Part shown: positions 14,231-22,062 of the stretch, one piece after another
How the letters are laid out: the number at the start of each line of letters is the position of its first letter
Numbering within the stretch: the first letter of the stretch is position 1
Assembly: GCA_946618265.1 (NCBI GenBank)
Contig: CAMOLA010000034.1
Location: forward strand, 1 to 25,003
DNA from: an uncultured Eggerthellaceae bacterium
GTDB lineage: Bacteria > Actinomycetota > Coriobacteriia > Coriobacteriales > Eggerthellaceae
Reading direction: 5' to 3'
DNA: 25,003 bases
Made by a program: the position numbers and the translations under genes
Notes under the pieces: model-generated
What the model saw: the letters and a program-made list of their open reading frames with translations, nothing else
Told to the model about the DNA's origin: nothing
The model's database searches: none

Positions 14231-15163
14231 TTACGCCATCAGCGCTCGGAGGGCGCGAGGTTCCAGGGTGATGCGGTAGGAGTCGGCGATGTGGGCCTCG
14301 CCGTCGATTTGGCAGGGCGGGCACTTGGCGAACGATAGGTCGATGCGCGCGGCGCGTTCGAAGTGTATGTTCTTGAACTTCACATGGTGGGCGTTCTTCG
14401 CGCTCAGGAACTTGAACGTGGCTTCGGGGATGCTCATGGGCGCGTCGGCAAAGCAGATGTCGAGCAGTCCGTCGGCGGGGTCGGCTTCGGGGCAGATGCG
14501 GAAGCCGCCGCCGTAGGTCGGGCCCACTTGAACGGCGAGCATGTGCACGGAGCCGCGCAGCGTGCGTTCGGGCGCATCGTCGCCCGGCCCATGCAGGACG
14601 GCCGTGAAATCATAGGCGCCTAGATGGTGAAGAAGCTGGTCGATTCCGCTTTTCAGGTACAGAATGGTGCCTTGCTCGCCGGTGCGCTTGCGTCGTTCGA
14701 CCGTGTCGAGCGCGATGGCGGCATCGAGGCCGAACGAGAGCGTTTCGGCGAAGAACTCGCCGTTGCAGCAACCGACGTCGACGTGCTTCTCGCGCGCATC
14801 GAGGAGCTGCACGATGGCGTCGGGCACGACCTCGGACATGCCGAGCGTGCGCGCGTAGTCGTTTCCCGAACCGACGGGAATCAATCCGAAGCGGGGCCGA
14901 TCGTCGTGCGGGATGCGCATGAGGCCGTTCACGGTCTCATGCACGATGCCGTCGCCACCCAGGGCGATCACGGTGTCGAAGCGGCTCGCCTGCGCGGCTA
15001 TTTCGATTGCATGCTTGGGATGTTCGGTGAGGGAGACCGTGAGCGCATCCGCGCCGATCCAGCCTTCGATTAGATCCTGCGCGATCATTGCCGCCTGCGC
15101 TCCGTTGCCGCGTTGCGCGGCAGGATTGGCGATGAGCAGGGTGGTTCCCAGGTTCGATGGCAT
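14231..15163 (-). CDS. Diacylglycerol-kinase-family lipid kinase (YegS/BmrU type)
   Basis: A 310-residue soluble lipid kinase of the DAGK_cat family. The nucleotide-binding motif GGDGIVHETVNGL starts at residue 69 and PVGSGNDYART at 96, both hallmarks of the family. The C-terminal half has the expected GxGxDA-like FGLDAAI and a late acidic DGLLDI segment. It phosphorylates a diacylglycerol or a related lipid such as a sphingoid or undecaprenol-type substrate at the membrane; which one cannot be read from sequence. The ATG at 15161-15163 has GAGGAG 5 bases upstream and the family alignment starts there, so longer in-frame starts are rejected. Monocistronic, ending against a REP-like pair. Confidence 0.92.
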   Translation of the reverse strand: MPSNLGTTLLIANPAAQRGNGAQAAMIAQDLIEGWIGADALTVSLTEHPKHAIEIAAQASRFDTVIALGGDGIVHETVNGLMRIPHDDRPRFGLIPVGSGNDYARTLGMSEVVPDAIVQLLDAREKHVDVGCCNGEFFAETLSFGLDAAIALDTVERRKRTGEQGTILYLKSGIDQLLHHLGAYDFTAVLHGPGDDAPERTLRGSVHMLAVQVGPTYGGGFRICPEADPADGLLDICFADAPMSIPEATFKFLSAKNAHHVKFKNIHFERAARIDLSFAKCPPCQIDGEAHIADSYRITLEPRALRALMA

Positions 15164-15272
15164 GGTTTCTCCTCGTGGCGCGGTGCCGGTTGCTGGCAGT
15201 GCCATTGTACGTCTAACTCCTGCCGTGCGGGGTCGGTCTGCTGAAGTTTGAATAGCGACCGCATTCACAGAC

Positions 15273-15301
15273 TGACCGAAAGGGAGTCTCCCCTTTGGTC
15301 A
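15273..15301. repeat. REP-like palindrome (GGGAGTCTCCC family)
   Basis: TGACCGAAAGGGAG pairs imperfectly with CTCCCCTTTGGTCA around a single T. It lies between the divergent lipid kinase and hypothetical genes, 4 bp from a second palindrome type at 15305. Confidence 0.75.
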
Positions 15302-15304
15302 CCG

Positions 15305-15337
15305 CCTGCAACAGCCGACCTGGTCGGCTGTTGCAGG
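15305..15337. repeat. GCAACAGCCGACC palindrome, copy 2
   Basis: Perfect 16-bp arms (CCTGCAACAGCCGACC) flank a central T. The core is identical to the copy at 8670-8696. Both copies are in gaps between divergent genes, near 5' rather than 3' ends. Confidence 0.85.
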
Positions 15338-15448
15338 CGAGCGAGAAGTGCAAGTGGGTTAACGTGTCCGTTTCGGGGGACACTGAAAGACGGACATTTG
15401 TTCCATACTAGTTGTGCCGGCGAAAGAAGAGAGAAAAGGAGCACAACT

Positions 15449-15808
15449 ATGGCACAGGTTGATAGCACGCGCAATTTCGCGAAGATGCCTACGTGCGGTG
15501 CGAAACGCAGCAAGTACGCGTTTGTCGACTCGTCGGAGCATCGGGCCGATCGCATACTCATCGGGGCGCTCATTCCCGTTTCGTTCGAACGCCAGGGTCG
15601 CAAGCGGACGGATGGAAGGTACGAGCTGCGCATTTGCAGCTTCGATTCGAAGTACGAGACCTGGTTCTTGAATTGCATGGCCGATTTGGAATGGGTGATC
15701 GAGGGGGACGACCTCGTGGCCGGCGGGGTGCTCTACGAGGAAGGGGGCGATCAGAGCGCCTATGCGCGGGCGTGCCGCGTGCTGCTCGACGTCGTCGCCG
15801 CAGCGTAG
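15449..15808 (+). CDS. Hypothetical 119-residue protein
   Basis: I do not recognise the family. The ATG at 15449 has AAGGAG with a 7-base spacer, an excellent site, which is the main evidence that this is a real gene. The product looks soluble, has four Cys residues and an acidic C-terminal half, and has no signal peptide or membrane segment. RILIGALIPVSFERQGRKRT followed by RYELRICSFDSKYETWFLNC suggests an alternating-strand fold. The gene is monocistronic and divergent from the lipid kinase gene. A perfect 13-bp hairpin lies about 105 bp past its stop. Confidence 0.7.
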   Translation: MAQVDSTRNFAKMPTCGAKRSKYAFVDSSEHRADRILIGALIPVSFERQGRKRTDGRYELRICSFDSKYETWFLNCMADLEWVIEGDDLVAGGVLYEEGGDQSAYARACRVLLDVVAAA

Positions 15809-15913
15809 GGCGATGCTGCACGAGACATGGGCTCCTGCTCACGTCTCCGCAGGTTGCGTCAGGATTTGCTGCTGGCTGTCCGTTCCGTTGCGTTCGGCGG
15901 GGAGCGGGCGGTT

Positions 15914-15947
15914 GGGCGCCTTGCTCTTGACGTGGAGCAAGGCGCCC
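15914..15947 (+). terminator. Strong hairpin, possible terminator of the hypothetical gene
   Basis: GGGCGCCTTGCTC (15914-15926) pairs perfectly with 15935-15947 around an 8-base loop. No T-tract follows, so a factor-dependent terminator or an intergenic palindrome is as likely as an intrinsic terminator. Confidence 0.4.
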
Positions 15948-16039
15948 GCCAGTAGTTGGGTTCGACAATGCGCCGGAATCGGCATGCGGAATCGCGCGAG
16001 CGGCCAACGCAAGTGGTCAACGTATGCGAACATTGCGAA

Positions 16040-16069
16040 TTAACTGGGAAAACATATCTGAAGTATACT
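16040..16069 (+). promoter_or_regulatory. Candidate promoter of the deacetylase gene
   Basis: TTAACT (16040-16045) and TATACT (16064-16069) are separated by 18 bases. Transcription would start near 16076, leaving a leader of about 39 bases before the ATG. Confidence 0.45.
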
Positions 16070-16114
16070 ATTATGGCTGAGGGGAATGAAAGCGTTGTAG
16101 GGAAAGCATAGGTA

Positions 16115-17779
16115 ATGTCGGAAGAGAACCCACGGAGATACTCGGACCGCGCGCGCGGCGATGTTCGCGCGTCGTATAGTCGATCGAATTATGCGGATGG
16201 ACGGCGCTCGACATCGAGGGAGACGTCGCGCTCGAGCCGGGCTGATTCGTCCAGCTCGAATCGCAGGTCGATGCGCAGCTCGGAATCCGGTTATCAAGAC
16301 AGGGCCGCTTCGCGCGCAAGCTCGGGCAGGCGAGTGACCGTTTCGAGCCGGGACTACCAGCCCCAATCGGATAGCGACCGCGCTTCAACGCGGCAGCGCT
16401 CGTCGCAGCGCTCGCAGCGGTCAGCCCAGGATCGATCGAGCTCGCGGTCAAGTTCGCGTTCCGATGCTTCCCGTGCGAGCTCGCGATCGCGCACCAGCAC
16501 GCGTTCGGGGGCCCGTACCACGATAGGACCGACGCGCACGACCGCTCCGCGCGATGCCGAGCGCCATCGGCTCTCGCGGCAACCGTCGTCTCCCATCTGG
16601 TCATCGGATGCGACGAGCCCGGGCGGTCTGACGGCCGTTCTGCAGCATCCCATGTTCTTCCCCGCATGCATCGCCGTCGTGGCCATCGTGCTGCTCATCA
16701 TCATCGGCATGAACGTTTCGCGCTGCGCAGCGGGCGGTGGAAACGTCGAGGAAGTCCAGCAAGTCGAGGAGACGCAGGAGGTCCAGCAGGACAATTCCGT
16801 CAACGCCGACATCCCGGAGGACCTGCGTTGGCGCGACGAGGACTTCAAGCTCGATCCCACGCGCACTACCTGGACGACGAAGGACAACGGCCGCAAGGTC
16901 GTCTACCTGACCATCGACGACGGCCCCTCCGATATCACCCAACGGTTCTTGGACCTGTTCGACCAGATGAACGTCAAGGCGACGTTCTTCGTCACGGCGC
17001 AGGATCCCGACCATTATTACCTCATACACGAGGCGTACAAGCGCGGCCACACGATTGCGCTGCACAGCTACTCGCATGACTACGCCGAGGTCTACTCGTC
17101 CGAAGATGCGTTCTATGCCGACCTCGAGAAGCTCGAGAAGCTCGTGGAAGAGCAGATCGGCTACGTTCCCTGCTTCTTCCGCTTCCCGGGCGGATCGTCC
17201 AATACCATCTCGGAGGATTACTCGAAGGGCATCATGAGCAAGCTCACGAAGGGCATGAACGAGCGCGGTTATCAGTACTGGGATTGGAACCTGGACACCG
17301 GCGACGGTGCTGCCTATTCCACCATGCAGATGCTAGCCGAGGTTCTGCCCGATGGCACCTATGACGAGAACGGCAACTTCATCGAGATCGGCGCCGCGTC
17401 CGGCGACGCTGGCGGCGATCAGAACGCCACTGGCGACGCCAACGGCGACCAGGCCGCGAACGATCCCAATGCAGCGGGCAGCTTCAACAACCCAACCGAT
17501 GCCGCCAACAACGAAAGCTCTGCGTCGAGCGACCTCGATGCCGACATCGAGAACCTCGACGATTCGATTGACGAGAGCGAGATCGAGAGCCTTGACGACG
17601 AGAGCGTCGACGGATACGAGTACCCGGAGAACATCGTGCTCCTGTGCCATGACGCAGCAGGCAAGGAAGATACGCTCGCGGCGCTTCCCGCCATCATCAA
17701 GTACTTCCAGAGCCAGGGCTATTCCTTCGAGGCGCTCGACCGCAACTCCATGGTCGTTCATCACGAGGTGAACAACTAA
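16115..17779 (+). CDS. Membrane-anchored polysaccharide deacetylase with Ser/Arg-rich tail and acidic insert
   Basis: A 554-residue type II membrane protein. Residues 1-160 are extremely Ser/Arg rich, with many RS and SR dipeptides, and predicted cytoplasmic. The membrane helix is about 180-200. The extracytoplasmic part is a NodB/CE4 deacetylase. Motif 1 is TIDDGPS (D268, D269), motif 2 HSYSHD (H317, H321), motif 3 RFPGG (356-360), motif 4 in WDWNLDTGD (389-397) and motif 5 LLCHD (H512). CE4 enzymes remove N-acetyl groups from cell-wall glycans using a metal held by the Asp-His-His triad. Between motifs 4 and 5 sits a roughly 90-residue Asp/Asn/Gly/Ser-rich insertion (about 415-504). The ribosome binding site before the ATG is weak. 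An intrinsic terminator follows the stop. Confidence 0.9.
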   Translation: MSEENPRRYSDRARGDVRASYSRSNYADGRRSTSRETSRSSRADSSSSNRRSMRSSESGYQDRAASRASSGRRVTVSSRDYQPQSDSDRASTRQRSSQRSQRSAQDRSSSRSSSRSDASRASSRSRTSTRSGARTTIGPTRTTAPRDAERHRLSRQPSSPIWSSDATSPGGLTAVLQHPMFFPACIAVVAIVLLIIIGMNVSRCAAGGGNVEEVQQVEETQEVQQDNSVNADIPEDLRWRDEDFKLDPTRTTWTTKDNGRKVVYLTIDDGPSDITQRFLDLFDQMNVKATFFVTAQDPDHYYLIHEAYKRGHTIALHSYSHDYAEVYSSEDAFYADLEKLEKLVEEQIGYVPCFFRFPGGSSNTISEDYSKGIMSKLTKGMNERGYQYWDWNLDTGDGAAYSTMQMLAEVLPDGTYDENGNFIEIGAASGDAGGDQNATGDANGDQAANDPNAAGSFNNPTDAANNESSASSDLDADIENLDDSIDESEIESLDDESVDGYEYPENIVLLCHDAAGKEDTLAALPAIIKYFQSQGYSFEALDRNSMVVHHEVNN

Positions 17780-17812
17780 GCGCTTCGTTGCAGCTGGCAT
17801 CTCGAGAAACGA

Positions 17813-17839
17813 GCCGCCGGACAAACCGGCGGCTTTTTT
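17813..17839 (+). terminator. Intrinsic terminator of the deacetylase gene
   Basis: GCCGCCGG (17813-17820) pairs perfectly with CCGGCGGC (17826-17833) around a 5-base loop and is followed by six Ts (17834-17839). The T-tract is also the left flank of an inserted 143-bp element. Confidence 0.92.
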
Positions 17840-17841
17840 GG

Positions 17842-17984
17842 TTGCTGTTCAGACCTCGGCAGCCCAGGTCAGCGCCAGGACGCTGGGCCTACAGCTGCTC
17901 GCATTTAATGTATTTGATGTTAGTAGCTGCGCAAGCGGCTACGCATCCTGCCGCTGACCTGTGCTACCGAGGTCTGAACAGCAA
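17842..17984. mobile_element. 143-bp MITE-like element with 33-bp terminal inverted repeats and 8-bp flanking duplication
   Basis: The ends TTGCTGTTCAGACCTCGG (17842-17859) and its exact reverse complement (17967-17984) extend inward to 33 bp with two mismatches; weaker pairing continues toward the centre. The same eight bases, TTTTTTGG, lie immediately outside both ends (17834-17841 and 17985-17992), as expected of a target-site duplication. No protein is encoded, so a transposase elsewhere would be needed. It landed in the T-tract of the terminator, which keeps its six Ts. Confidence 0.8.
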
Positions 17985-17992
17985 TTTTTTGG

Positions 17993-18166
17993 CTGCTGAG
18001 AGTCAATGCGCGCGTGCTTCTGCGGTTGCCTTGCCGATTGTCGCCTGCAGGGCATTCCGTTTGCGAGACGCCCGGATGCGGCGCGAGTGGGCCATGGCTC
18101 GTAAGGTCATGGCGTGGAAAGGCGTGGCGCTAGAAGGGCGCCGGCGCGGGGCGGCCGTATTTCCGG
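17993..18166. other. Unremarkable part of the 17780-18166 gap
   Basis: The convergent gap between the deacetylase and corA genes is 387 bp. Its first half holds the terminator and the 143-bp element described separately. In this second half I see no gene, repeat or clear terminator for the leftward corA gene. Confidence 0.4.
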
Positions 18167-19123
18167 CTACTTGATGATACGGCCGGATCGCAGGATGAGC
18201 GCCACGATGACGCAGAGCACCGCCGCAATGCTCACGGCGATCCAAGGCGAGCCGATGAACGGCAGCTCTTCCACGTTCATGCCGTAGAAGCTGAACACGA
18301 TGGTGGGGATGGCCATGACCAGCGTGATGATGGTCAGGGTACGCATCGTGACGTTGAGGTTGTTCGAGATGACGCTCGAGAACGTGTCGGTAATGCCGTT
18401 CAGGATGTTCGTGTAGATCGTGCACATCTCCATGGCCTGGCGGACCTCGATCATGACGTCGTCGAGCAGCTCCTGGTCATCCTCGTAGATGTCGAGCATG
18501 CGGCCCGACCTGATGCGCGTGACCGTGGACTCGAGCCCTTTGAGCGACGTCGAGAAGTAGACGAGCGATTTTTCCAAGCCCAACATCTTCATGAGCTCGG
18601 TATTGCGCAGCGACTTGCGCAGCGAGCGTTCGTATTCTCGGATTTGCCGGTTGATGGAGCGCAGGCACACGAGGTAACGCTGTGCCACGCGCAGCAGCAT
18701 CTGCAGCAGGAAACGCGTGCGCCGGTTGGTGTAGACGTCGCGGTAGCGGCCGTGCGCGAAATCGTAGACCGTCTCGTTGCGGCGCAGGCCGATGGTGACG
18801 AAGTACTCTTGTTCGGGCACGAATACGAACGAAAGCGGGTGCGTGTCGTATTGGACGATGGACGAATCGACCATTTCGCTCTCGTCCTCGACGAACGGGC
18901 AGTCGACCGTGACGAGCACCTGGCCGGTGTCCTCGTCGAAGTCGACGTGCGATGTCTCTTCGTCGTCGAATGCGGAGCGCACGAACTCGGGCACGATCTC
19001 GAGCGTCTCCACGAGCCATGTTCGTTCGGCGGCAGTGGGCTCCAAGACGTCGACCCAGCAGCCGGGCTGCATATCGTCGATGCGGGCGACCCTGCCGTTC
19101 TCGGATTTGAAGTAGGAGATCAT
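18167..19123 (-). CDS. corA: CorA-type magnesium/divalent metal transporter
   Basis: A 318-residue inner-membrane channel. The signature GMN is at 281-283 in FSFYGMNVEELP, at the end of the first of two C-terminal membrane helices. The second helix is WIAVSIAAVLCVIVALILRS, and the protein ends with a basic tail. The long N-terminal cytoplasmic part with helical segments fits the funnel of CorA. Start choice is uncertain: the ATG at 19121-19123 gives the usual family length and begins MISYFKSENG; longer in-frame starts reach 19195. No strong ribosome binding site distinguishes them. A TATGAT hexamer on the minus strand near 19165, if a -10 box, would exclude the longest form. The gene is divergent from the ABC exporter operon. 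Confidence 0.9.
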   Translation of the reverse strand: MISYFKSENGRVARIDDMQPGCWVDVLEPTAAERTWLVETLEIVPEFVRSAFDDEETSHVDFDEDTGQVLVTVDCPFVEDESEMVDSSIVQYDTHPLSFVFVPEQEYFVTIGLRRNETVYDFAHGRYRDVYTNRRTRFLLQMLLRVAQRYLVCLRSINRQIREYERSLRKSLRNTELMKMLGLEKSLVYFSTSLKGLESTVTRIRSGRMLDIYEDDQELLDDVMIEVRQAMEMCTIYTNILNGITDTFSSVISNNLNVTMRTLTIITLVMAIPTIVFSFYGMNVEELPFIGSPWIAVSIAAVLCVIVALILRSGRIIK

Positions 19124-19363
19124 CTTCAACCGCCCCATCGATCGCAGCGAATAACCAAGCATCTGCATCATACAGCACAAGCAGCCGCTCGCCATCGGAA
19201 GATTTCCACTTCCGCAGCATGACTATTTTTAAGTGCCACCCACACCCGCGCGGGATTTGCGACTGCAGACGCGTGTCGAGGGGTCGTTCGGGCGATGTTG
19301 CAGGGATTCGCGCTCGTGGAAGTGCTCGGTATGCATTCGGGGCCGTTTCTCATTTTGCGGACC

Positions 19364-19390
19364 GACCGAAGGGGAGTCTCCCTTTCGGCC
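19364..19390. repeat. REP-like palindrome (GGGAGTCTCCC family)
   Basis: GACCGAAGGGGAG pairs with CTCCCTTTCGGCC, with two mismatches, around a T. It is an intergenic copy between divergent genes. Confidence 0.7.
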
Positions 19391-19550
19391 AGTGGTCAAC
19401 GGGGCTGCTCAAATGCGGGGGTATCCCTTTCGGCATCTGTTTGAGATGGGCTGATTGCAGAGGGGCGAAAGATGGCGGTTTCTTTTGTCATCGAATTGCT
19501 AAGTAACCTTGCTAGTTGGCACGGTAGACTGTTACGGAGCATGGAAATGC

Positions 19551-19574
19551 GGGGCGCACTGCGGGCGGCGCCCC
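19551..19574 (+). promoter_or_regulatory. Leader hairpin of the ABC exporter operon
   Basis: GGGGCGC (19551-19557) pairs with GCGCCCC (19568-19574) around a 10-base loop, 22 bp before the ATG at 19597 and 11 bp before the GAGGGG ribosome binding site. It could affect translation or be incidental in GC-rich DNA. Confidence 0.3.
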
Positions 19575-19596
19575 TTCGGTACATCGAGGGGTGGGC

Positions 19597-22062
19597 ATGA
19601 GGCTGTTCAAATACCTGGCCAAGCACAAAGGGGCGATTCTGCTCGTCTTCGTGCTGTTGTTCGGTCAGGCGTTCTGCGACCTCATGTTGCCCAACTACAC
19701 CTCGCAAATCGTCGACGTCGGCATTCAGCAATCGGGCGTGGAGCACGCCAGCCCCGATGAGCTCTCGGCGCAGACATACGACGCGCTCGCGGCCAAGGCG
19801 GCTGATGCGGCGGAAAGCGCTTCAAGTGCGGAAAGCGCTTCGGCCGCGGAGGAAGTTTCGAGTGCGAAAAACTCCTTGGGCGTGGAAGGCGCTTCCAGCG
19901 CCGAGGTGGTTGCGGTTGCAGAAGACGCTACCGGCACGAAAGGCGTTTCGGGTGTGGAGGCTCCGAGTGCGGAAAGCGCCAAGGAACCGGGAACCGCGCT
20001 CGACGCGCAGCTGCTTGCCGATTCGTACGAAGTCGATGCCGGGGCCACTGCGTACCAGCTGACGGAATACGGGCGCGCGCATCGCGGCGAGCTCGATTCC
20101 CAGATAGCGGCGCCGCTTGCGGCCGTCCATGGTCTTTTGCAGCCCGATATGTCAGATGACCTGGTGCAGCAGGCGGGCATCGCCGCTGCTCGCGCCGAAT
20201 ACGCCGCCCTTGGGCGCGACCTTGGCGCCATGCAGATGAGCTACCTGCTGATCACGGGGCTCAAGATGATGGGGTTCGTCGCGCTCGGCGCGCTGGTGTC
20301 GGTCATCATCGGGCTCGTGGCATCGCGCACGGGCGCCAAGATCGGCCGCGAGCTGCGCAGCAAGCTGTACACGAAGGTCATGTCGTTCTCCGACGCCGAG
20401 GTGCAGAAGTTTTCGGCCGCCTCGCTCATCACGCGCGCGACCAACGACGTGCAGCAGATCCAGATGATGTCGATCATGCTCATGCGCATGGTGCTCTACG
20501 CGCCCATCTTGGGAATCGGCGGCATCATCATGGTAGCGCGCACCAACGCCTCGATGGGCTGGATCGTCGGCGTGGCCATCTTGGCTGTCATCGTGGTCGT
20601 GGGTGTTCTCGTGATGATTGCCATGCCCAAGTTCAAGATCATGCAGAAGCTCGTGGACCGCGTGAACCTCGTGTCGCGCGAGCGCTTGACGGGCGTGCAG
20701 GTCGTGCGCGCCTTCGGCCAACAGCAAAACGAGCAGGAGCGCTTCGACGTCGCCTCGACCGACCTCATGCGCACGCAGCTGTTCACCAACCGCGTGATGA
20801 CGTTCATGATGCCCACGATCTTCCTCATCATGAACATCGTGTCGATCGCCATCGTGTGGGTGGGGGCTGGCGAAATCGACGCCGGCGTCATCCAGACGGG
20901 CGACCTCATCGCGTTCATCACGTACTCGATGATGATCATGATGGGCTTCGTCATGCTGTCGATGCTCGCCGTCATCGCGCCTCGCGCCGACGTGTCGGCG
21001 GGGCGCATCGACGAAGTCCTGGAAGCCGAGGTCTCGATCGTCGATGCCGGATGGAAGCCTGGCCAGTCGCTCTCTTGTGAGCATGCGGCCCCCGTCCCGG
21101 GGAGGGGTTCCTGCTTGTCCTCGGCTAAACTATATGAAAAAAGGAATACAGTGCCTGCGGAATCGCAGTCACCCCTCCCCGGGACGGGGGCCTTATGCTC
21201 AAAAGAGAGCTGTGACGGAACGGGCTGCGCCCCCGCAGGCTACGGGGCCATTGCAGGCGATGGTGTGGCTGAGCTCGGCGCGACCATACGCTTCGACCAC
21301 GTGTCGTTCGCGTACGACGACACGAGCGAATGCGTGCTCCGTGATGTCACGTTCACGGCGGAAGCGGGCGAGACGTGCGCGATCATCGGGTCGACGGGGT
21401 CGGGCAAATCTACCATCTTGAAGCTGATCGAGCGGTTTTACGATGTGACGGAGGGATCGGTTTCGGTCGACGGCGTCGATGTGCGGGCGTGGCCGTTGCA
21501 TGACTTGAGGGCGCAGCTGGGCTACGTGCCGCAACGGGCGTTCCTGTTCACGGGCACCATCGCGAGTAACGTCGGCTATGGGCAAGACGAGCCCGACGAG
21601 GCGCGGCTGCTCGAGGCCATCGACATCGCGCAGGCGAGCGAGTTCGTCGCCGCCAAGGAAGACGGCATCGACGCCGAGATCACGCAGGGTGGCACCAACG
21701 TGTCCGGCGGGCAGCGCCAGCGGCTCGCCATCGCCCGCGCGTTGGCGACCGACGCCCGTGCGTTGCTCTTCGACGACAGCTTCTCGGCGCTCGACTACAA
21801 AACCGACGCCGCATTGCGCCGCGCCCTTGCGGAGCGCCTGCCCAGCAAGACGCAGGTCATCGTGGCGCAGCGCATCGCCACCGTCATGCAGGCCGACAAA
21901 ATCGTCGTCCTCGACGAGGGGCGCGTGGTGGGGCAGGGCACGCACGCGCAGCTGCTGCGCACATGCCCGCAGTACCGCGAGATCGCGAACTCGCAGCTTT
22001 CGCCCGAAGAGCTCGAGTGCGACGGCCTGGGCGAGCTCCCGGAAGGGGGTGAGCGGCGATGA
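19597..22062 (+). CDS. ABC exporter half-transporter with degenerate ATP site and two insertions
   Basis: An 821-residue exporter subunit: a membrane domain followed by an ATPase. The ATG at 19597 has GAGGGG 5 bases upstream. ATPase motifs are Walker A GSTGSGKST (598-606) and signature VSGGQ (702-706). Walker B ends FDD rather than DE (D726, D727), and Gln758 replaces the switch histidine (VAQR). That is the degenerate half expected of a heterodimeric exporter of the TM287/288 or BmrCD kind. Two additions are unusual. A roughly 170-residue loop after the first membrane helix (about 40-211) contains a Ser/Ala/Glu low-complexity stretch. An extra segment (about 491-538) lies between membrane domain and ATPase, encoded by an inverted-repeat element. 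The partner gene overlaps by 4 bp. Substrate unknown. Confidence 0.9.
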   Translation: MRLFKYLAKHKGAILLVFVLLFGQAFCDLMLPNYTSQIVDVGIQQSGVEHASPDELSAQTYDALAAKAADAAESASSAESASAAEEVSSAKNSLGVEGASSAEVVAVAEDATGTKGVSGVEAPSAESAKEPGTALDAQLLADSYEVDAGATAYQLTEYGRAHRGELDSQIAAPLAAVHGLLQPDMSDDLVQQAGIAAARAEYAALGRDLGAMQMSYLLITGLKMMGFVALGALVSVIIGLVASRTGAKIGRELRSKLYTKVMSFSDAEVQKFSAASLITRATNDVQQIQMMSIMLMRMVLYAPILGIGGIIMVARTNASMGWIVGVAILAVIVVVGVLVMIAMPKFKIMQKLVDRVNLVSRERLTGVQVVRAFGQQQNEQERFDVASTDLMRTQLFTNRVMTFMMPTIFLIMNIVSIAIVWVGAGEIDAGVIQTGDLIAFITYSMMIMMGFVMLSMLAVIAPRADVSAGRIDEVLEAEVSIVDAGWKPGQSLSCEHAAPVPGRGSCLSSAKLYEKRNTVPAESQSPLPGTGALCSKESCDGTGCAPAGYGAIAGDGVAELGATIRFDHVSFAYDDTSECVLRDVTFTAEAGETCAIIGSTGSGKSTILKLIERFYDVTEGSVSVDGVDVRAWPLHDLRAQLGYVPQRAFLFTGTIASNVGYGQDEPDEARLLEAIDIAQASEFVAAKEDGIDAEITQGGTNVSGGQRQRLAIARALATDARALLFDDSFSALDYKTDAALRRALAERLPSKTQVIVAQRIATVMQADKIVVLDEGRVVGQGTHAQLLRTCPQYREIANSQLSPEELECDGLGELPEGGERR
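21069..21210. repeat. 142-bp inverted-repeat element inside the ABC exporter gene
   Basis: Arms 21069-21108 and 21171-21210 match at 37 of 40 positions; the inner 22 bp of each arm (21087-21108 and 21171-21192) are exact complements. The element lies wholly inside the coding sequence and has no stop in frame. It encodes part of a Cys-, Pro- and Gly-containing linker unlike either flanking domain. No flanking direct repeat was seen. It is comparable in principle to the in-frame palindromic elements known in Rickettsia. Confidence 0.85.

Larger units (their letters stand above)
15809..16114. other. Gene-free gap with a hairpin and a promoter
   Basis: These 306 bp hold the 13-bp hairpin at 15914-15947 and the promoter candidate at 16040-16069 that serves the deacetylase gene. 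Nothing else recognisable. Confidence 0.5.
19124..19596. other. Divergent gap between corA and the ABC exporter operon
   Basis: These 473 bp should carry both promoters, but I could not identify a convincing one for the exporter. It contains one REP-like palindrome (19364-19390), a partial relative near 19415, and a 7-bp stem at 19551-19574 in the exporter leader. No gene is supported. Confidence 0.5.

Noticed and set aside
13722..14324. 200-residue minus-strand open frame
   Set aside because: It reads through the 206-bp palindrome and a REP pair and overlaps two real genes' ends. No domain or start signal.
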